From: Succinatimonas sp. CAG:777
GTDB lineage: Bacteria > Pseudomonadota > Gammaproteobacteria > Enterobacterales > Succinivibrionaceae
DNA: 64,000 nt
Assembly: GCA_000431835.1 (NCBI GenBank)
Contig: HF987960.1
Span: 15,045-79,044, forward strand
Reading direction: 5' to 3'
The position numbers were made by a program, and so were the translations under genes. Below, one piece after another: positions 49,817-58,814 of this stretch; the stretch's first letter is position 1; the number at the start of each line of letters is the position of its first letter. Under the pieces are notes generated by a model, which searched no databases, had not been told where the DNA came from, and was given only the letters and a program-made list of their open reading frames with translations.

Positions 49817-52369
49817 ATGACAGAAAATACAAAGAAAAGAACTAAAACAGTCACAAAGAAAGCTACAAATAGACGTAGTACTGCTAAGAATGGTTCATCT
49901 AAGAATAGTTCGAAAGAAATGATTTTGCCTTTAATTACTTTAAGGGCTCTTATCATAACTCCTAATTCAAAATTACAAATTACAGCTGCAAGAGATAGCT
50001 CTATTGCTGCGTTTTCCTATGCTCAGGAGCAAGATGAGCACAATGTTGCTGTTTTCTGCCAGTTAAACGAAGCTGATGAAAAACCTGAATTTAAAGATTT
50101 GCACAAAACAGGTGTAATTTGCAAGCTTTTGAGCATGACTCAGAAAGATGCTAATACTCATCAGTGTTTAATTTCAGGTTTTGAAAGAATTAAGTTAATT
50201 GAAATCATTGATGATGAGAATGTACCTTTTAGAAAAGCAAGAATTCAGGTACTAGATGAAGAAGTTCAGTCTGATAAAGATGTTGCAGATACTTTATCTG
50301 TATTAAAGTCATGTTTGCAGTATGCAATTGACTCATCTGATAAGACCTCAAGAGCTTTAATTGAAGATTCAGTTCCAAAACACTTAATATCATCGATTTT
50401 AGAAGAGAGTTCTTTATCAAAACTAACTGATACCTTAACACAGATCTTAAAGCTTGATACACAAACTAAGTACATGCTCTTATCCTCATTGAATTCTGTA
50501 GAGCGTGGACGCATTTTAATCAGTGCTTTAAATGGATATTCATATAAATCTGAACTTGAGAACAGAATCATTGATTTAGCAAAGAAATCAATGGAAAAGA
50601 ATCAGAAAGAGTATTTCTTAGCAGAACAGTTAAAAGCAATTAAGAAAGAACTTGGTGTATCTGTTTCAGAGGATGATGATGTTCAAGCTTTTATGACACG
50701 AAATGAGGAGCTAAAGGCTCCTGAATACGTCCATAAACGCATTGAAAGAGAAATCAGAAAACTAAACTCAATGAGCATTAACTCATCTGAGTACTCTGTT
50801 GTAAGAAACTATATTGATTGCTTGTTATCTTTACCTTGGTTTGACTGCTCAGAGGTAAATCATGATTTAAAGAAGGCTAAAGAGGTCTTAGACAGAGATC
50901 ATTATGGTTTAACTAAGGTTAAAGATAAGATTTTAGAGTATTTAGCTGTTCAGTCACGAGCAGATAGACTGCATGGACCTATCATTTGTTTAATGGGGCC
51001 TCCAGGTATTGGTAAAACCTCATTAGGTAAGTCTATTGCTGAAGCTACAGGCAGAAAGTTTGTAAGAGTAGCTTTAGGTGGCGTTAACGATGAAGCAGAG
51101 ATCCGTGGTCACAGAAGAACCTATATAGGTGCTCTGCCAGGTCGCATTATTTCTAATATGGCAAAGGTTGGTGTAAACAATCCTCTGTTCTTATTAGATG
51201 AAATTGATAAGGTTGTGTCATCTGTTCATGGTGATCCGTCTGCAGCTTTATTAGAAGTTTTAGATCCTGAGCAAAACTCTACCTTTGAAGATAACTATGT
51301 AGAGATTGATTATGATTTGTCTAATGTCATGTTCGTGACAACAGCAAATTCATATAACATCCCAGGACCTTTATTAGATCGTATGGAGATCATCGACTTA
51401 TCTTCATATACAGAAGATGAAAAGTTCCATATTGCTAAAGAGCATTTGTTCCCTAAACAGTTACGTTTAGCAAATGTAGGTGAAAAAGAGATCACTATAG
51501 CTGATGATGTGTTATTACACTTAATTCGTTACTACACTCATGAGGCTGGAGTGCGTGAATTAGAGCGTACCCTAACAGAGATTATCAGAAAGACCATTAA
51601 AGATTTGATGATCGAAAATCCTAAAGCTAAGAAACTTAAGGCTACACATGTAACCATCGAAGACATTCACAGAATGTTAGGACCTGAGAAGTATGACTTC
51701 ACCTCAAAGCTAAAAGAAAGCAAGGTAGGTATCGTCAACGGTTTGTCCTGGTCAACACTTGGAGGCGACATTCTACAGTTAGAGGCAGTAGCAAACGAAG
51801 GTAAGGGTAAACATCAGTTAACAGGTAAGTTAGGTGATGTAATGAAAGAGTCAATCTCTACAGCAATTACTGTAGTTAGAACCTTATCAAAGGATTTGCA
51901 CTTAAATCAGGATTTCTTTGAGACCTGCGATTTACATGTTCACGTACCAGAAGGAGCTGTACCTAAAGATGGTCCTTCAGCAGGTGTTGGTATGGTAACA
52001 GCAGTCGTATCTGCTCTAACAGGAAATCCTGTAAGATCTGATGTTGCAATGACAGGTGAGATCACCTTACGTGGTGATGTGCTGCCAATTGGTGGTTTGA
52101 AAGAGAAACTACTTGCAGCTATGCGAGGTGGTATTAAGACAGTAATGATCCCAAAGGAGAATGAAAAAGATCTTTGGGACATTCCTCCTGTAGTTCAAGA
52201 GAAAATGACAATTAAACCAGTATCTAGAATTGAAGATGTTTTAAAGACAGCTTTAGAGCATGATCCTTATACATTCATGCCAACTACTAGCTGGCTTTTG
52301 AAAGATAAAAAGCAACCATCAAAAGGTTCTAGAAAAAAGAAAGAAGATAGTATGAACATTGTTCTGTAG
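49817..52369 (+). CDS. lon: ATP-dependent Lon protease, canonical copy
   Basis: 850 residues at the standard position between clpX and hupB. There is a short Lys/Ser-rich N-terminal extension (1-35), then MILPLITLRALIITPNS of the LAN domain, Walker A GPPGIGKT near residue 398, Walker B LFLLDEIDKV, and the protease domain with S721 in KDGPSAG and K764 in GGLKEK. It resembles E. coli Lon more closely than the other copy does, with LTGNPVRSDVAMTGEITLRG nearly identical. The last 20 residues are a basic tail not usual in Lon. A small acidic protein gene follows 10 bp later. Confidence 0.96.
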   Translation: MTENTKKRTKTVTKKATNRRSTAKNGSSKNSSKEMILPLITLRALIITPNSKLQITAARDSSIAAFSYAQEQDEHNVAVFCQLNEADEKPEFKDLHKTGVICKLLSMTQKDANTHQCLISGFERIKLIEIIDDENVPFRKARIQVLDEEVQSDKDVADTLSVLKSCLQYAIDSSDKTSRALIEDSVPKHLISSILEESSLSKLTDTLTQILKLDTQTKYMLLSSLNSVERGRILISALNGYSYKSELENRIIDLAKKSMEKNQKEYFLAEQLKAIKKELGVSVSEDDDVQAFMTRNEELKAPEYVHKRIEREIRKLNSMSINSSEYSVVRNYIDCLLSLPWFDCSEVNHDLKKAKEVLDRDHYGLTKVKDKILEYLAVQSRADRLHGPIICLMGPPGIGKTSLGKSIAEATGRKFVRVALGGVNDEAEIRGHRRTYIGALPGRIISNMAKVGVNNPLFLLDEIDKVVSSVHGDPSAALLEVLDPEQNSTFEDNYVEIDYDLSNVMFVTTANSYNIPGPLLDRMEIIDLSSYTEDEKFHIAKEHLFPKQLRLANVGEKEITIADDVLLHLIRYYTHEAGVRELERTLTEIIRKTIKDLMIENPKAKKLKATHVTIEDIHRMLGPEKYDFTSKLKESKVGIVNGLSWSTLGGDILQLEAVANEGKGKHQLTGKLGDVMKESISTAITVVRTLSKDLHLNQDFFETCDLHVHVPEGAVPKDGPSAGVGMVTAVVSALTGNPVRSDVAMTGEITLRGDVLPIGGLKEKLLAAMRGGIKTVMIPKENEKDLWDIPPVVQEKMTIKPVSRIEDVLKTALEHDPYTFMPTTSWLLKDKKQPSKGSRKKKEDSMNIVL

Positions 52370-52379
52370 GAATAAACAA

Positions 52380-52796
52380 ATGAGCAACACCCAGAATAAT
52401 CAAGACATCGAGAATAAAGCATCTTTAGACAAAGAAGCTGAAACTTTTGTAAAATTTGATGATGAGCAAACAGAAAACAAAGATGAAAATACAATAGATG
52501 ATGAAATCAAAAAGATTGTAGGTTCAGCTGATGCTCTAATCAAAGTTTTAGAGAAGATAGCTCCTGAGGTAAATTCAGATAAGGTGGTTAACCCAGAAGC
52601 ATTTTTGAAGATCATCAAACCGCTATGTGTAAGCGTAGAGAATACTCTGCCTATGCTGATGGAGTGTCAGGACAACTTAGAGTATTTGAAAGATGACAAT
52701 GCTTATGTTTTAAGACAAAAAGTAGCTCATATTGAAGATGATCTCTTGCCACCTTTGTTAGCTTATATAAGAGAGCATGACAAGAAAAAAGATTAG
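52380..52796 (+). CDS. Small acidic hypothetical protein between lon and hupB
   Basis: 138 residues from ATG 52380, with AGGA upstream. The first 45 residues are very acidic and Asn-rich, probably disordered; the remainder is two or three helices (KKIVGSADALIKVLEKIA, PEAFLKIIKPLCVSVENTL, LPPLLAYIREH). No family recognised. It begins 10 bp after lon and ends before a terminator, so it is co-transcribed with lon. This insertion is absent from the E. coli cluster. An adaptor or substrate role for Lon is possible but speculative. Confidence 0.7.
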   Translation: MSNTQNNQDIENKASLDKEAETFVKFDDEQTENKDENTIDDEIKKIVGSADALIKVLEKIAPEVNSDKVVNPEAFLKIIKPLCVSVENTLPMLMECQDNLEYLKDDNAYVLRQKVAHIEDDLLPPLLAYIREHDKKKD

Positions 52797-52841
52797 TTCT
52801 TTGTAAAAGAAACTTTGATTTTCTTGAAATAATTCAAATTT

Positions 52842-52890
52842 AACTCCTCAAATGAACAAATTTGAACTTCAAACGAGGAGTTTATTTTAC
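52842..52890 (+). terminator. Terminator of the lon unit
   Basis: AACTCCTC (52842-52849) and GAGGAGTT (52875-52882) form a perfect 8-bp stem with a 25-nt loop, followed by TATTTTAC. Confidence 0.65.
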
Positions 52891-53083
52891 AAAAAATTAA
52901 CAAAACCGCATTCTGATAGTACTTTTACCCCTCTTTTTTTTGTCAAAAATTCGATGCAGATCAATATTTCGAAATAATAAATCTATAAACAGCGCAAAAC
53001 ACGTGCATAATAGCTTAAGGGCTTTAGGCTCAAGCGTTAACATAAAATACGCGCAATTTAACAAACCTAATTAGGAGTATATT

Positions 53084-53359
53084 GTGAATAAAAGTCAATT
53101 AGTTGATAGCATCGCTAAGAAGTCAGGTTTAACTATCAAAGATTCAGCTGCAGCAGTAAATGCATTTTTAGATTCAGTAAAGGATGCATTAGCAAAAGGT
53201 GAGACTGTAACTTTAATCGGTTTTGGTAATTTTTTAGTTCGTGATAGAGCCGCTCGTTCAGGCCGTAACCCACGTACTGGTGAAGTTGTACAGATCCCTG
53301 CAGTTAAGGTTCCTGCATTCAAGGCAGGCAAGCCATTAAAGGATATCGTAAACAAATAA
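53084..53359 (+). CDS. hupB: DNA-binding protein HU (beta type)
   Basis: 91 residues, nucleoid-associated histone-like protein. It opens MNKSQLVDSIA, has the dimer core (VNAFLDSVKDALAKGETVTLIGFGNF) and the DNA-intercalating arm RSGRNPRTGE-VVQIPA. The start is GTG with TAGGAG at normal spacing. Its position after lon is standard. A 190-bp promoter region precedes it and a strong terminator follows. Confidence 0.97.
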   Translation: MNKSQLVDSIAKKSGLTIKDSAAAVNAFLDSVKDALAKGETVTLIGFGNFLVRDRAARSGRNPRTGEVVQIPAVKVPAFKAGKPLKDIVNK

Positions 53360-53379
53360 TTTTATTTGTTTGTCAAAAG

Positions 53380-53414
53380 ATCCCTGAGTTCGAAAAATTC
53401 GGGGATTTTTTTTT
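53380..53414 (+). terminator. Terminator of hupB
   Basis: 8-bp stem ATCCCTGA/TCGGGGAT with one G-U pair, followed by nine T residues, 20 bp past the stop. Confidence 0.9.
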
Positions 53415-53525
53415 GCAAAAGCGCATCTATGTGAATTGTGCAATTTAATTTTAGTAGCAATTCTTTTATAATTTGGTAAGTTTGTTTTCACCATGTGTAG
53501 CAAGTGCTACGGAGATAATTAAAAA

Positions 53526-55448
53526 ATGTTAACTGATAAGTTGCGTGATGGTGCGCACGGTAAAGTTTTTAAGATCCTATTCTGGATCATTATTCTTTCA
53601 TTTATTTTTGCTGGTGTCGGCAATTATTTAATACCTAAACTTAATACTGATCCTGTAAAGATTGGTAAATACAGCATTAAGTCAGAGCAGTGGAATGCTC
53701 AGTACCAAGATCAGGTTCGCATGATGCAGAATCAGTATGGTCCAAAGGTAAACAAGTTCTTTGAAAATCCTGAGAATGTTAAAGCTATGCGTATGCAGGT
53801 TTTAGAGCGCATGATTGATAATGTAGCTTTAAATTCTGTTACTTATGAGCAGGGCGTTAGAGTTGGTGACGAACAGGTAAAAGATGCTATTCGTAAAGAA
53901 AGAGCTTTTCAAAAGGATGGCAAGTTCAACAACGATTTATTCTTAGCTAAAGTTCGTAACATGGGGTCAAGTCCTGATTACTTTGCTGAGCAGTTACGTA
54001 CACAGTTAGCTCAAGAAACTTTAGTAAATCCAATTTTACTATCAGGATCTTCAGTATATCCTCACGAAGTAGAGCTTTTAGCAAAGTTATTTGCTCAGAC
54101 TAGAGTTATCGATACCTATACAGTAGACACTAACAAACTTGCAAAAACAGTTAGTGTAACTGATGAAGAGGTAAAGAAGTTTTATGATGAGAACAAGAAC
54201 TTATTTAAGAAGCCTGCTAGTGTAAAATTTACCTATATTCTTTTAACAGTAAATGACTTAAAGAAAGAAGTTGAGGTAACTGATGAGAAATTAGAAGAGT
54301 ACTACAACTTAAATCAGACTGATTTTACAGTTCCTCAAAAACGTGAATGCTCACAGATCTTAATTAAGGCTTCAACCGAGGATTATGCAAAGAAGGCAAA
54401 AGAAGCTTTAGCTGAATTAAAGTCAGGTAAGAGCTTTGAAGAGGTTGGTTCTAAATATTCTGATGACAAGAATTTTGAAAAAGATCATGGTTCATTAGGC
54501 TTATTAGAGAAAGGTTCATTATCATCTCAGCTTGATGTTGCCTTATTTGCAATTAACAAAGTTGGTGATGTATCTGACGTTGTAATTGACGATTCTGGCG
54601 CTCACATCTTAAAGTTAGATGGTATTACTGAGTCATTTGTTCCTAAGTTAGCAGATATTAAAGATGAAGTTAAGGCTAAGTTTGTTGATGCAAAGGCTTT
54701 AGAGTTATATAACGAAAAGACTGCTAAGCTAACTGATGTTTCATACGAGAAGCCTGATTCTCTAGAGGCAGCATCAGAGGAAGTAAAATCACCAATCTTA
54801 GAGTCAGGAGTAGTATCACTTGGCGACAAGTCATTAAAGTGGCCTTTATCTACAGATGATGTTCAGAAGTTAGCATTTAATGAAGAGAACAGATCTTCAA
54901 ATGTAAACTCTGCTGTTATTTCATTAGGCAATGAAGCTTGCATCGTATTAAATGTTAATGACTATAAAGATGAGACATTGCTGAAGCTAGATGAAGTAAA
55001 AGACAAGGCTACCGGACTTGCTTTAAATCACAAAGTTTCAGAAAAAGCTCAAGCTATCTTAGCTGAGATCAAAAAGTCTGTAGCTGAGGGTAAGGATGTT
55101 GAGGTTGCAGAGAATGTAACTAAAGCTTCTGATGTAACTATATCAAGAGACGATCAAACTCTTGATCCATACTACGTTCTAGAGGTTTACTCAATTCCAA
55201 ATAAAGTAAATGACAGTGTAGCAACTACTAATAAAGGTCAACCAGTTCTGGCTGTATTAAAGAGCGTTAATGATGCAGATAAAGCAGAACTTGATAAATA
55301 CACAACTTTAATTCGCGCTCAATTGGTGCAATTTAAACAGAATAAGACAAATTCTATGATCTATTTGGGTGCACGTGATATCAGTGATATTGAGTATAAT
55401 GAGGATGGAATTAAGCTTGTAAATCAACAAAATAACAGTGCTGAATAA
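53526..55448 (+). CDS. ppiD: Periplasmic folding chaperone PpiD
   Basis: 640 residues, close to E. coli PpiD (623). A short cytoplasmic start leads to a single membrane anchor (residues 17-37, FKILFWIIILSFIFAGVGNYL), then an SurA-N-like chaperone region, a parvulin domain at about 270-365 (QILIKAS, then S-K-Y-S-D-D, and G-A-H-I-L-K), and a C-terminal chaperone region. It works at the periplasmic exit of SecYEG. The canonical position is after hupB. Most PpiD parvulin domains lack isomerase activity; the sequence does not settle it here. Confidence 0.94.
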   Translation: MLTDKLRDGAHGKVFKILFWIIILSFIFAGVGNYLIPKLNTDPVKIGKYSIKSEQWNAQYQDQVRMMQNQYGPKVNKFFENPENVKAMRMQVLERMIDNVALNSVTYEQGVRVGDEQVKDAIRKERAFQKDGKFNNDLFLAKVRNMGSSPDYFAEQLRTQLAQETLVNPILLSGSSVYPHEVELLAKLFAQTRVIDTYTVDTNKLAKTVSVTDEEVKKFYDENKNLFKKPASVKFTYILLTVNDLKKEVEVTDEKLEEYYNLNQTDFTVPQKRECSQILIKASTEDYAKKAKEALAELKSGKSFEEVGSKYSDDKNFEKDHGSLGLLEKGSLSSQLDVALFAINKVGDVSDVVIDDSGAHILKLDGITESFVPKLADIKDEVKAKFVDAKALELYNEKTAKLTDVSYEKPDSLEAASEEVKSPILESGVVSLGDKSLKWPLSTDDVQKLAFNEENRSSNVNSAVISLGNEACIVLNVNDYKDETLLKLDEVKDKATGLALNHKVSEKAQAILAEIKKSVAEGKDVEVAENVTKASDVTISRDDQTLDPYYVLEVYSIPNKVNDSVATTNKGQPVLAVLKSVNDADKAELDKYTTLIRAQLVQFKQNKTNSMIYLGARDISDIEYNEDGIKLVNQQNNSAE

Positions 55449-55483
55449 GCTTAATTATTCATTGTTTTTATACTAACCAAAAT

Positions 55484-55515
55484 AGGGCATCTACTTTACG
55501 CAGGTGCCCTTTTTG
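55484..55515 (+). terminator. Terminator of ppiD
   Basis: 9-bp stem AGGGCATCT/AGGTGCCCT with one wobble pair, followed by TTTTTG. The longest sucC frame runs back into this hairpin, which argues against that start. Confidence 0.88.
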
Positions 55516-55551
55516 TTATTTAATAATGAAAAATTTTGGGAAGTAATAAAA

Positions 55552-56718
55552 ATGAATATACATGAATATCAGGCAAAAGAGATTTTTAAGGAGTACGGAC
55601 TTCCCGTTGCTCCTTTTTTTGTAAGCACTAAGGCAACCGGTATTGGTAAGGCTGCCTATGAATTAGCACCAGGTCCTTTTGTAGTTAAGTGTCAAGTCCA
55701 TTCTGGAGCTAGAGGAAAAGCAGGTGGTGTAGCTTTAGTACAGAGTCCAGCTGAAGCTGAAGCATTCGCTGCTAAGTGGTTAGGTAAAAGATTAGTTACC
55801 CGTCAGAGTGGTCCACACGGCAAGCCTGTTAACAGAATTTTAATTGAGAGAGCATCAAATATAGCTCGAGAACTCTATGTTTCAGCTACTATCGATAGAG
55901 CATCCGCTCATCTTACTATTATCGCTTCAGAAGCAGGTGGTATGTCAATTGAGGAGCTAGCTGTAAATCAGCCTGAGAAAATCTTAAAGGTTGCTATTGA
56001 TGAGCTTACAGGCCCTCAGTCCTATCAGGGGAGGGAACTAGCTTATAAGTTAGGCTTACAGGGAAAGCAAGTAAATCAATTTGCTAAGATCTTTTTAGGG
56101 ATCTGCAAGATGTTTGTTCAAAAGGATCTGTCCTTAGTTGAGATCAATCCTTTAGTGGTAACTAAAGAAGGAGATCTTTTGTGTTGCGACGCTAAGATTA
56201 ATACAGATCCATATGCACTCTATCGTCATCCTGAAATGGCAGAATTAGATGATCCTTCTCAAGAAGATCCTCGTATAGCAAGAGCAGTAGCTGCTGGTTT
56301 TAGCTATGTGCCTTTAGAAGGAAATATCGGCTGTATGGTTAATGGTGCCGGTCTTGCTATGGGGACTATGGATATTATTAAGAACTTAGGAGGAGCTCCT
56401 GCTAACTTCTTAGATGTTGGCGGTACTGCAACTAAAGAGCGTGTTATGGAAGCTTTTAAGGTTATCTTAGAAGATCCTAATGTAAAGTGCATCATGGTAA
56501 ACATTTTTGGTGGTATTGTTCGTTGCGACATGATTGCCGAAGGTATTCGTGGAGCAGTTGAGCAGATTAAGATCTCAGTTCCTGTCGTAGTAAGACTTGA
56601 GGGTAATCAGGCACATGTAGGTGAAAAGATCTTAAACGAATGTGGACTTAATATTGTATCTGCACGTGATTTAAGACAGGCCGCAACACTTGCAGTTCAG
56701 GCAGCTAAGGCAGAGTAG
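55552..56718 (+). CDS. sucC: Succinyl-CoA synthetase, beta subunit
   Basis: 388 residues, the exact E. coli length, when started at ATG 55552 (MNIHEYQAKEIF). ATP-grasp domain, with VKCQVHSGARGKAGGV and the NPLVV/CCDAKI metal-site region, then the flavodoxin-like C-terminal domain with G-G-I-V-R-C-D. It works with SucD to interconvert succinyl-CoA and succinate with ATP formation. The start is only 36 bp after the ppiD terminator, so its promoter must overlap that terminator or lie in ppiD. sucAB is not adjacent. Confidence 0.97.
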   Translation: MNIHEYQAKEIFKEYGLPVAPFFVSTKATGIGKAAYELAPGPFVVKCQVHSGARGKAGGVALVQSPAEAEAFAAKWLGKRLVTRQSGPHGKPVNRILIERASNIARELYVSATIDRASAHLTIIASEAGGMSIEELAVNQPEKILKVAIDELTGPQSYQGRELAYKLGLQGKQVNQFAKIFLGICKMFVQKDLSLVEINPLVVTKEGDLLCCDAKINTDPYALYRHPEMAELDDPSQEDPRIARAVAAGFSYVPLEGNIGCMVNGAGLAMGTMDIIKNLGGAPANFLDVGGTATKERVMEAFKVILEDPNVKCIMVNIFGGIVRCDMIAEGIRGAVEQIKISVPVVVRLEGNQAHVGEKILNECGLNIVSARDLRQAATLAVQAAKAE

Positions 56719-56726
56719 GATTTAAA

Positions 56727-57602
56727 ATGAGTATTTTAGTCAACAAAGATACAAAGGTTATCTGTCAGGGTATTACAGGTTCACAGGGTACTCAGCATTG
56801 TGAACAAATGTTAGAGTATGGCACTATGTTGGTAGGAGGAGTAACTCCTGGTAAAGGAGGTCAGACTCATTTAGGCTTACCTGTATTTAATACTGTAAAA
56901 GAAGCCGTAGCAGTAACAGGTGCTACTGTATCAATGGTAATGGTGCCTCCTCCATTTGCAGCTGATTCAATTTTAGAAGCTATTGACGCTGGTCTTGAAC
57001 TCGTAATTTGTATTACAGAGGGTATTCCTGTATTGGATATGTTAAAGGTAAAGGCAAAGTTAAAGACCACAAAAACAACTTTAATTGGACCTAATTGTCC
57101 GGGGGTATTAACTCCTGATGAGTGCAAGATTGGTATTATGCCTGCTTCAATCTTTAAGAAAGGAAAGGTAGGTATTGTATCTCGTTCAGGCACTTTAACC
57201 TATGAAGCTGTTAAAGAAACAACAGAGGCGGGTTTTGGTCAGTCTACGTGTGTGGGTATCGGTGGTGATCCTGTACAGGGTTCAAGCTTTGTAGACATCT
57301 TAAAGTTATTTGAAAATGATCCTGAAACTGAGGCTGTTGTTTTAGTAGGTGAAATTGGTGGTACTGCTGAGCAGGATGCTGCAAAGTATATTAAAGAGCA
57401 TATGACCAAACCAGTTGTCTCTTACATCGCTGGAGCTTCAGCCCCTAAAGGACAGCGTATGGGGCACGCTGGTGCGATTATCTCAGGTGGAAATGCAACA
57501 GCTGCTGCAAAGCAACAGGCTTTAAGAGAAGCTGGCGTCACCGTAGTTCCAACTGCAGCAGATATTGCAGATGGAATTCGTGAAGCTACAGGTTGGAATT
57601 AG
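56727..57602 (+). CDS. sucD: Succinyl-CoA synthetase, alpha subunit
   Basis: 291 residues. The CoA-binding Rossmann domain (CQGITGSQGTQHCEQMLEYG) is followed by the ligase domain with GPNCPGV and the phospho-histidine loop GHAGAIISGGNATA, whose histidine is phosphorylated during catalysis. It lies 8 bp after sucC, in a two-gene operon with a strong terminator. In a succinate-forming anaerobe it could run in either direction. Confidence 0.98.
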   Translation: MSILVNKDTKVICQGITGSQGTQHCEQMLEYGTMLVGGVTPGKGGQTHLGLPVFNTVKEAVAVTGATVSMVMVPPPFAADSILEAIDAGLELVICITEGIPVLDMLKVKAKLKTTKTTLIGPNCPGVLTPDECKIGIMPASIFKKGKVGIVSRSGTLTYEAVKETTEAGFGQSTCVGIGGDPVQGSSFVDILKLFENDPETEAVVLVGEIGGTAEQDAAKYIKEHMTKPVVSYIAGASAPKGQRMGHAGAIISGGNATAAAKQQALREAGVTVVPTAADIADGIREATGWN

Positions 57603-57629
57603 TAGCAGAAAATACTACAAATTATTTCG

Positions 57630-57670
57630 AAGAGCTCTTCTACTTTTGTATTAGAGCTCTTTTATTTTCA
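57630..57670 (+). terminator. Terminator of sucCD
   Basis: Perfect 9-bp stem AAGAGCTCT (57630-57638) / AGAGCTCTT (57653-57661) followed by TTATTTTC. Confidence 0.85.
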
Positions 57671-57772
57671 TGAGAAGATTTTTAGAAAAATTAAAATAAT
57701 TGAACCGTTGTTGGATAATTTTTGTAGTTTCATATAGTACAATATAGCGAAAGTTTTGTACGGAGTAAGAAA

Positions 57773-58168
57773 ATGAAAGGCATAATTGCAGGAGCAGTGT
57801 TAGGTTTAGGTCTTATTTCTCAGTCACACGCTGAGGTGTTGATTGATGTTCGCAATGATACATCAGAAGACTGCTCTCTTGCAGTAAATGCACGTATTGA
57901 TAAGACCAAGTGGATCACACAGGGTTGGTATGTGTTTGCCTCAGGTGAAGAAGCTCCTATCATTTTAAAAGATATAAACGATATACATAACGTTTATATC
58001 TATAACGATTGCAAAAAGAATGTAACCTCACCTAAGACTGAAACCAAAAAAGCTTGGGTTAAGAGCAATTACAAGTTCAAGGATGAAACTCCTCGCGATA
58101 AAGAACAAGGCTATGAGGAAGTTGTTTTTGAACGTTTACTGTCAGACAAATATCAAATTCAAAACTAG
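57773..58168 (+). CDS. Small exported protein, DUF1036-like, second paralogue
   Basis: 131 residues with a signal peptide ending QSHA-E. The mature part follows the same layout as the protein at 4565-4963: an opening V-x-N-x-T strand, K-W-I-T-Q-G-W-Y, then I-H-N-V-Y-I-Y. Here there are two cysteines (E-D-C-S and Y-N-D-C-K), as in other DUF1036 members, whereas the first paralogue has none in its mature part. The C-terminal 40 residues are charged. It is monocistronic, with a 100-bp promoter region. Function unknown. Confidence 0.68.
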   Translation: MKGIIAGAVLGLGLISQSHAEVLIDVRNDTSEDCSLAVNARIDKTKWITQGWYVFASGEEAPIILKDINDIHNVYIYNDCKKNVTSPKTETKKAWVKSNYKFKDETPRDKEQGYEEVVFERLLSDKYQIQN

Positions 58169-58279
58169 TCTTAAATTTCTTTTCTCTAGTGTGCCAAAAA
58201 AAATGAATTTGGCATACTTTCTGCTGATGTCTATATAGCAAATTAAAAACGGCAATACTTGCCGTTCGAGGAGGTTAGG

Positions 58280-58753
58280 ATGTCAGCGACATTAACAAGA
58301 TCATCTCTTGACAGTTATCTGAATCTTAATGTACAGAATAGTAATTCTGTAACACAGAATAATCTTCAGGTATCTAAGAACAGTGATAATGGAGTAGATT
58401 TTGCCAAAGCTCTATCTATTCTGACATCATCTGCTAATAAAACTGATAGCTTTAAAGACAGTTTCTCTTCAAACAGTGGTTTGTCAGATACTGATGATAA
58501 CTATTTCTTATCTCAGCTATCTTCTGCATATCAGGATAGCGCAAGTGACGAAACTGAAGAGGTAACAGCTAATAACAGGAGTTCATTAGAAGAGAGATTT
58601 TCTGTTTTAAATAATTCACCTAAAAAAGAAGAATGGGAATTATTAGAAAAGAAAGTAGATGACCAGGATTATTCAATACTATCTAAGTTAGGAGATGGAT
58701 TACTTACAGCAGCTAAGTTTGCAGCAAGTGCATATTTAGGAAAAGTGATCTAA
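58280..58753 (+). CDS. Ser/Asn-rich hypothetical protein with an amphipathic C-terminus
   Basis: 157 residues from ATG 58280, which has one of the strongest ribosome-binding sites in the window (GAGGAGG). The first 115 residues are Ser/Asn/Asp-rich and probably disordered; the last 40 (KEEWELLEKKV onward, ending AAKFAASAYLGKVI) are helical, with an Ala-rich amphipathic end. There is no signal peptide and no family I recognise. A long hairpin follows its stop. Confidence 0.6.
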   Translation: MSATLTRSSLDSYLNLNVQNSNSVTQNNLQVSKNSDNGVDFAKALSILTSSANKTDSFKDSFSSNSGLSDTDDNYFLSQLSSAYQDSASDETEEVTANNRSSLEERFSVLNNSPKKEEWELLEKKVDDQDYSILSKLGDGLLTAAKFAASAYLGKVI

Positions 58754-58763
58754 AAAGATTTTG

Positions 58764-58795
58764 GTTATGGATAGAGTTTTTGCTCTATCCGTAAC
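58764..58795. terminator. Long hairpin between convergent genes
   Basis: 13-bp stem GTTATGGATAGAG (58764-58776) / CTCTATCCGTAAC (58783-58795) with one G-U pair and a 6-nt loop. No U-tract follows on either strand, so it may act through stem stability or as a 3'-end protector. Confidence 0.6.
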
Positions 58796-58814
58796 ATCAA
58801 TGTGATATCAATTT

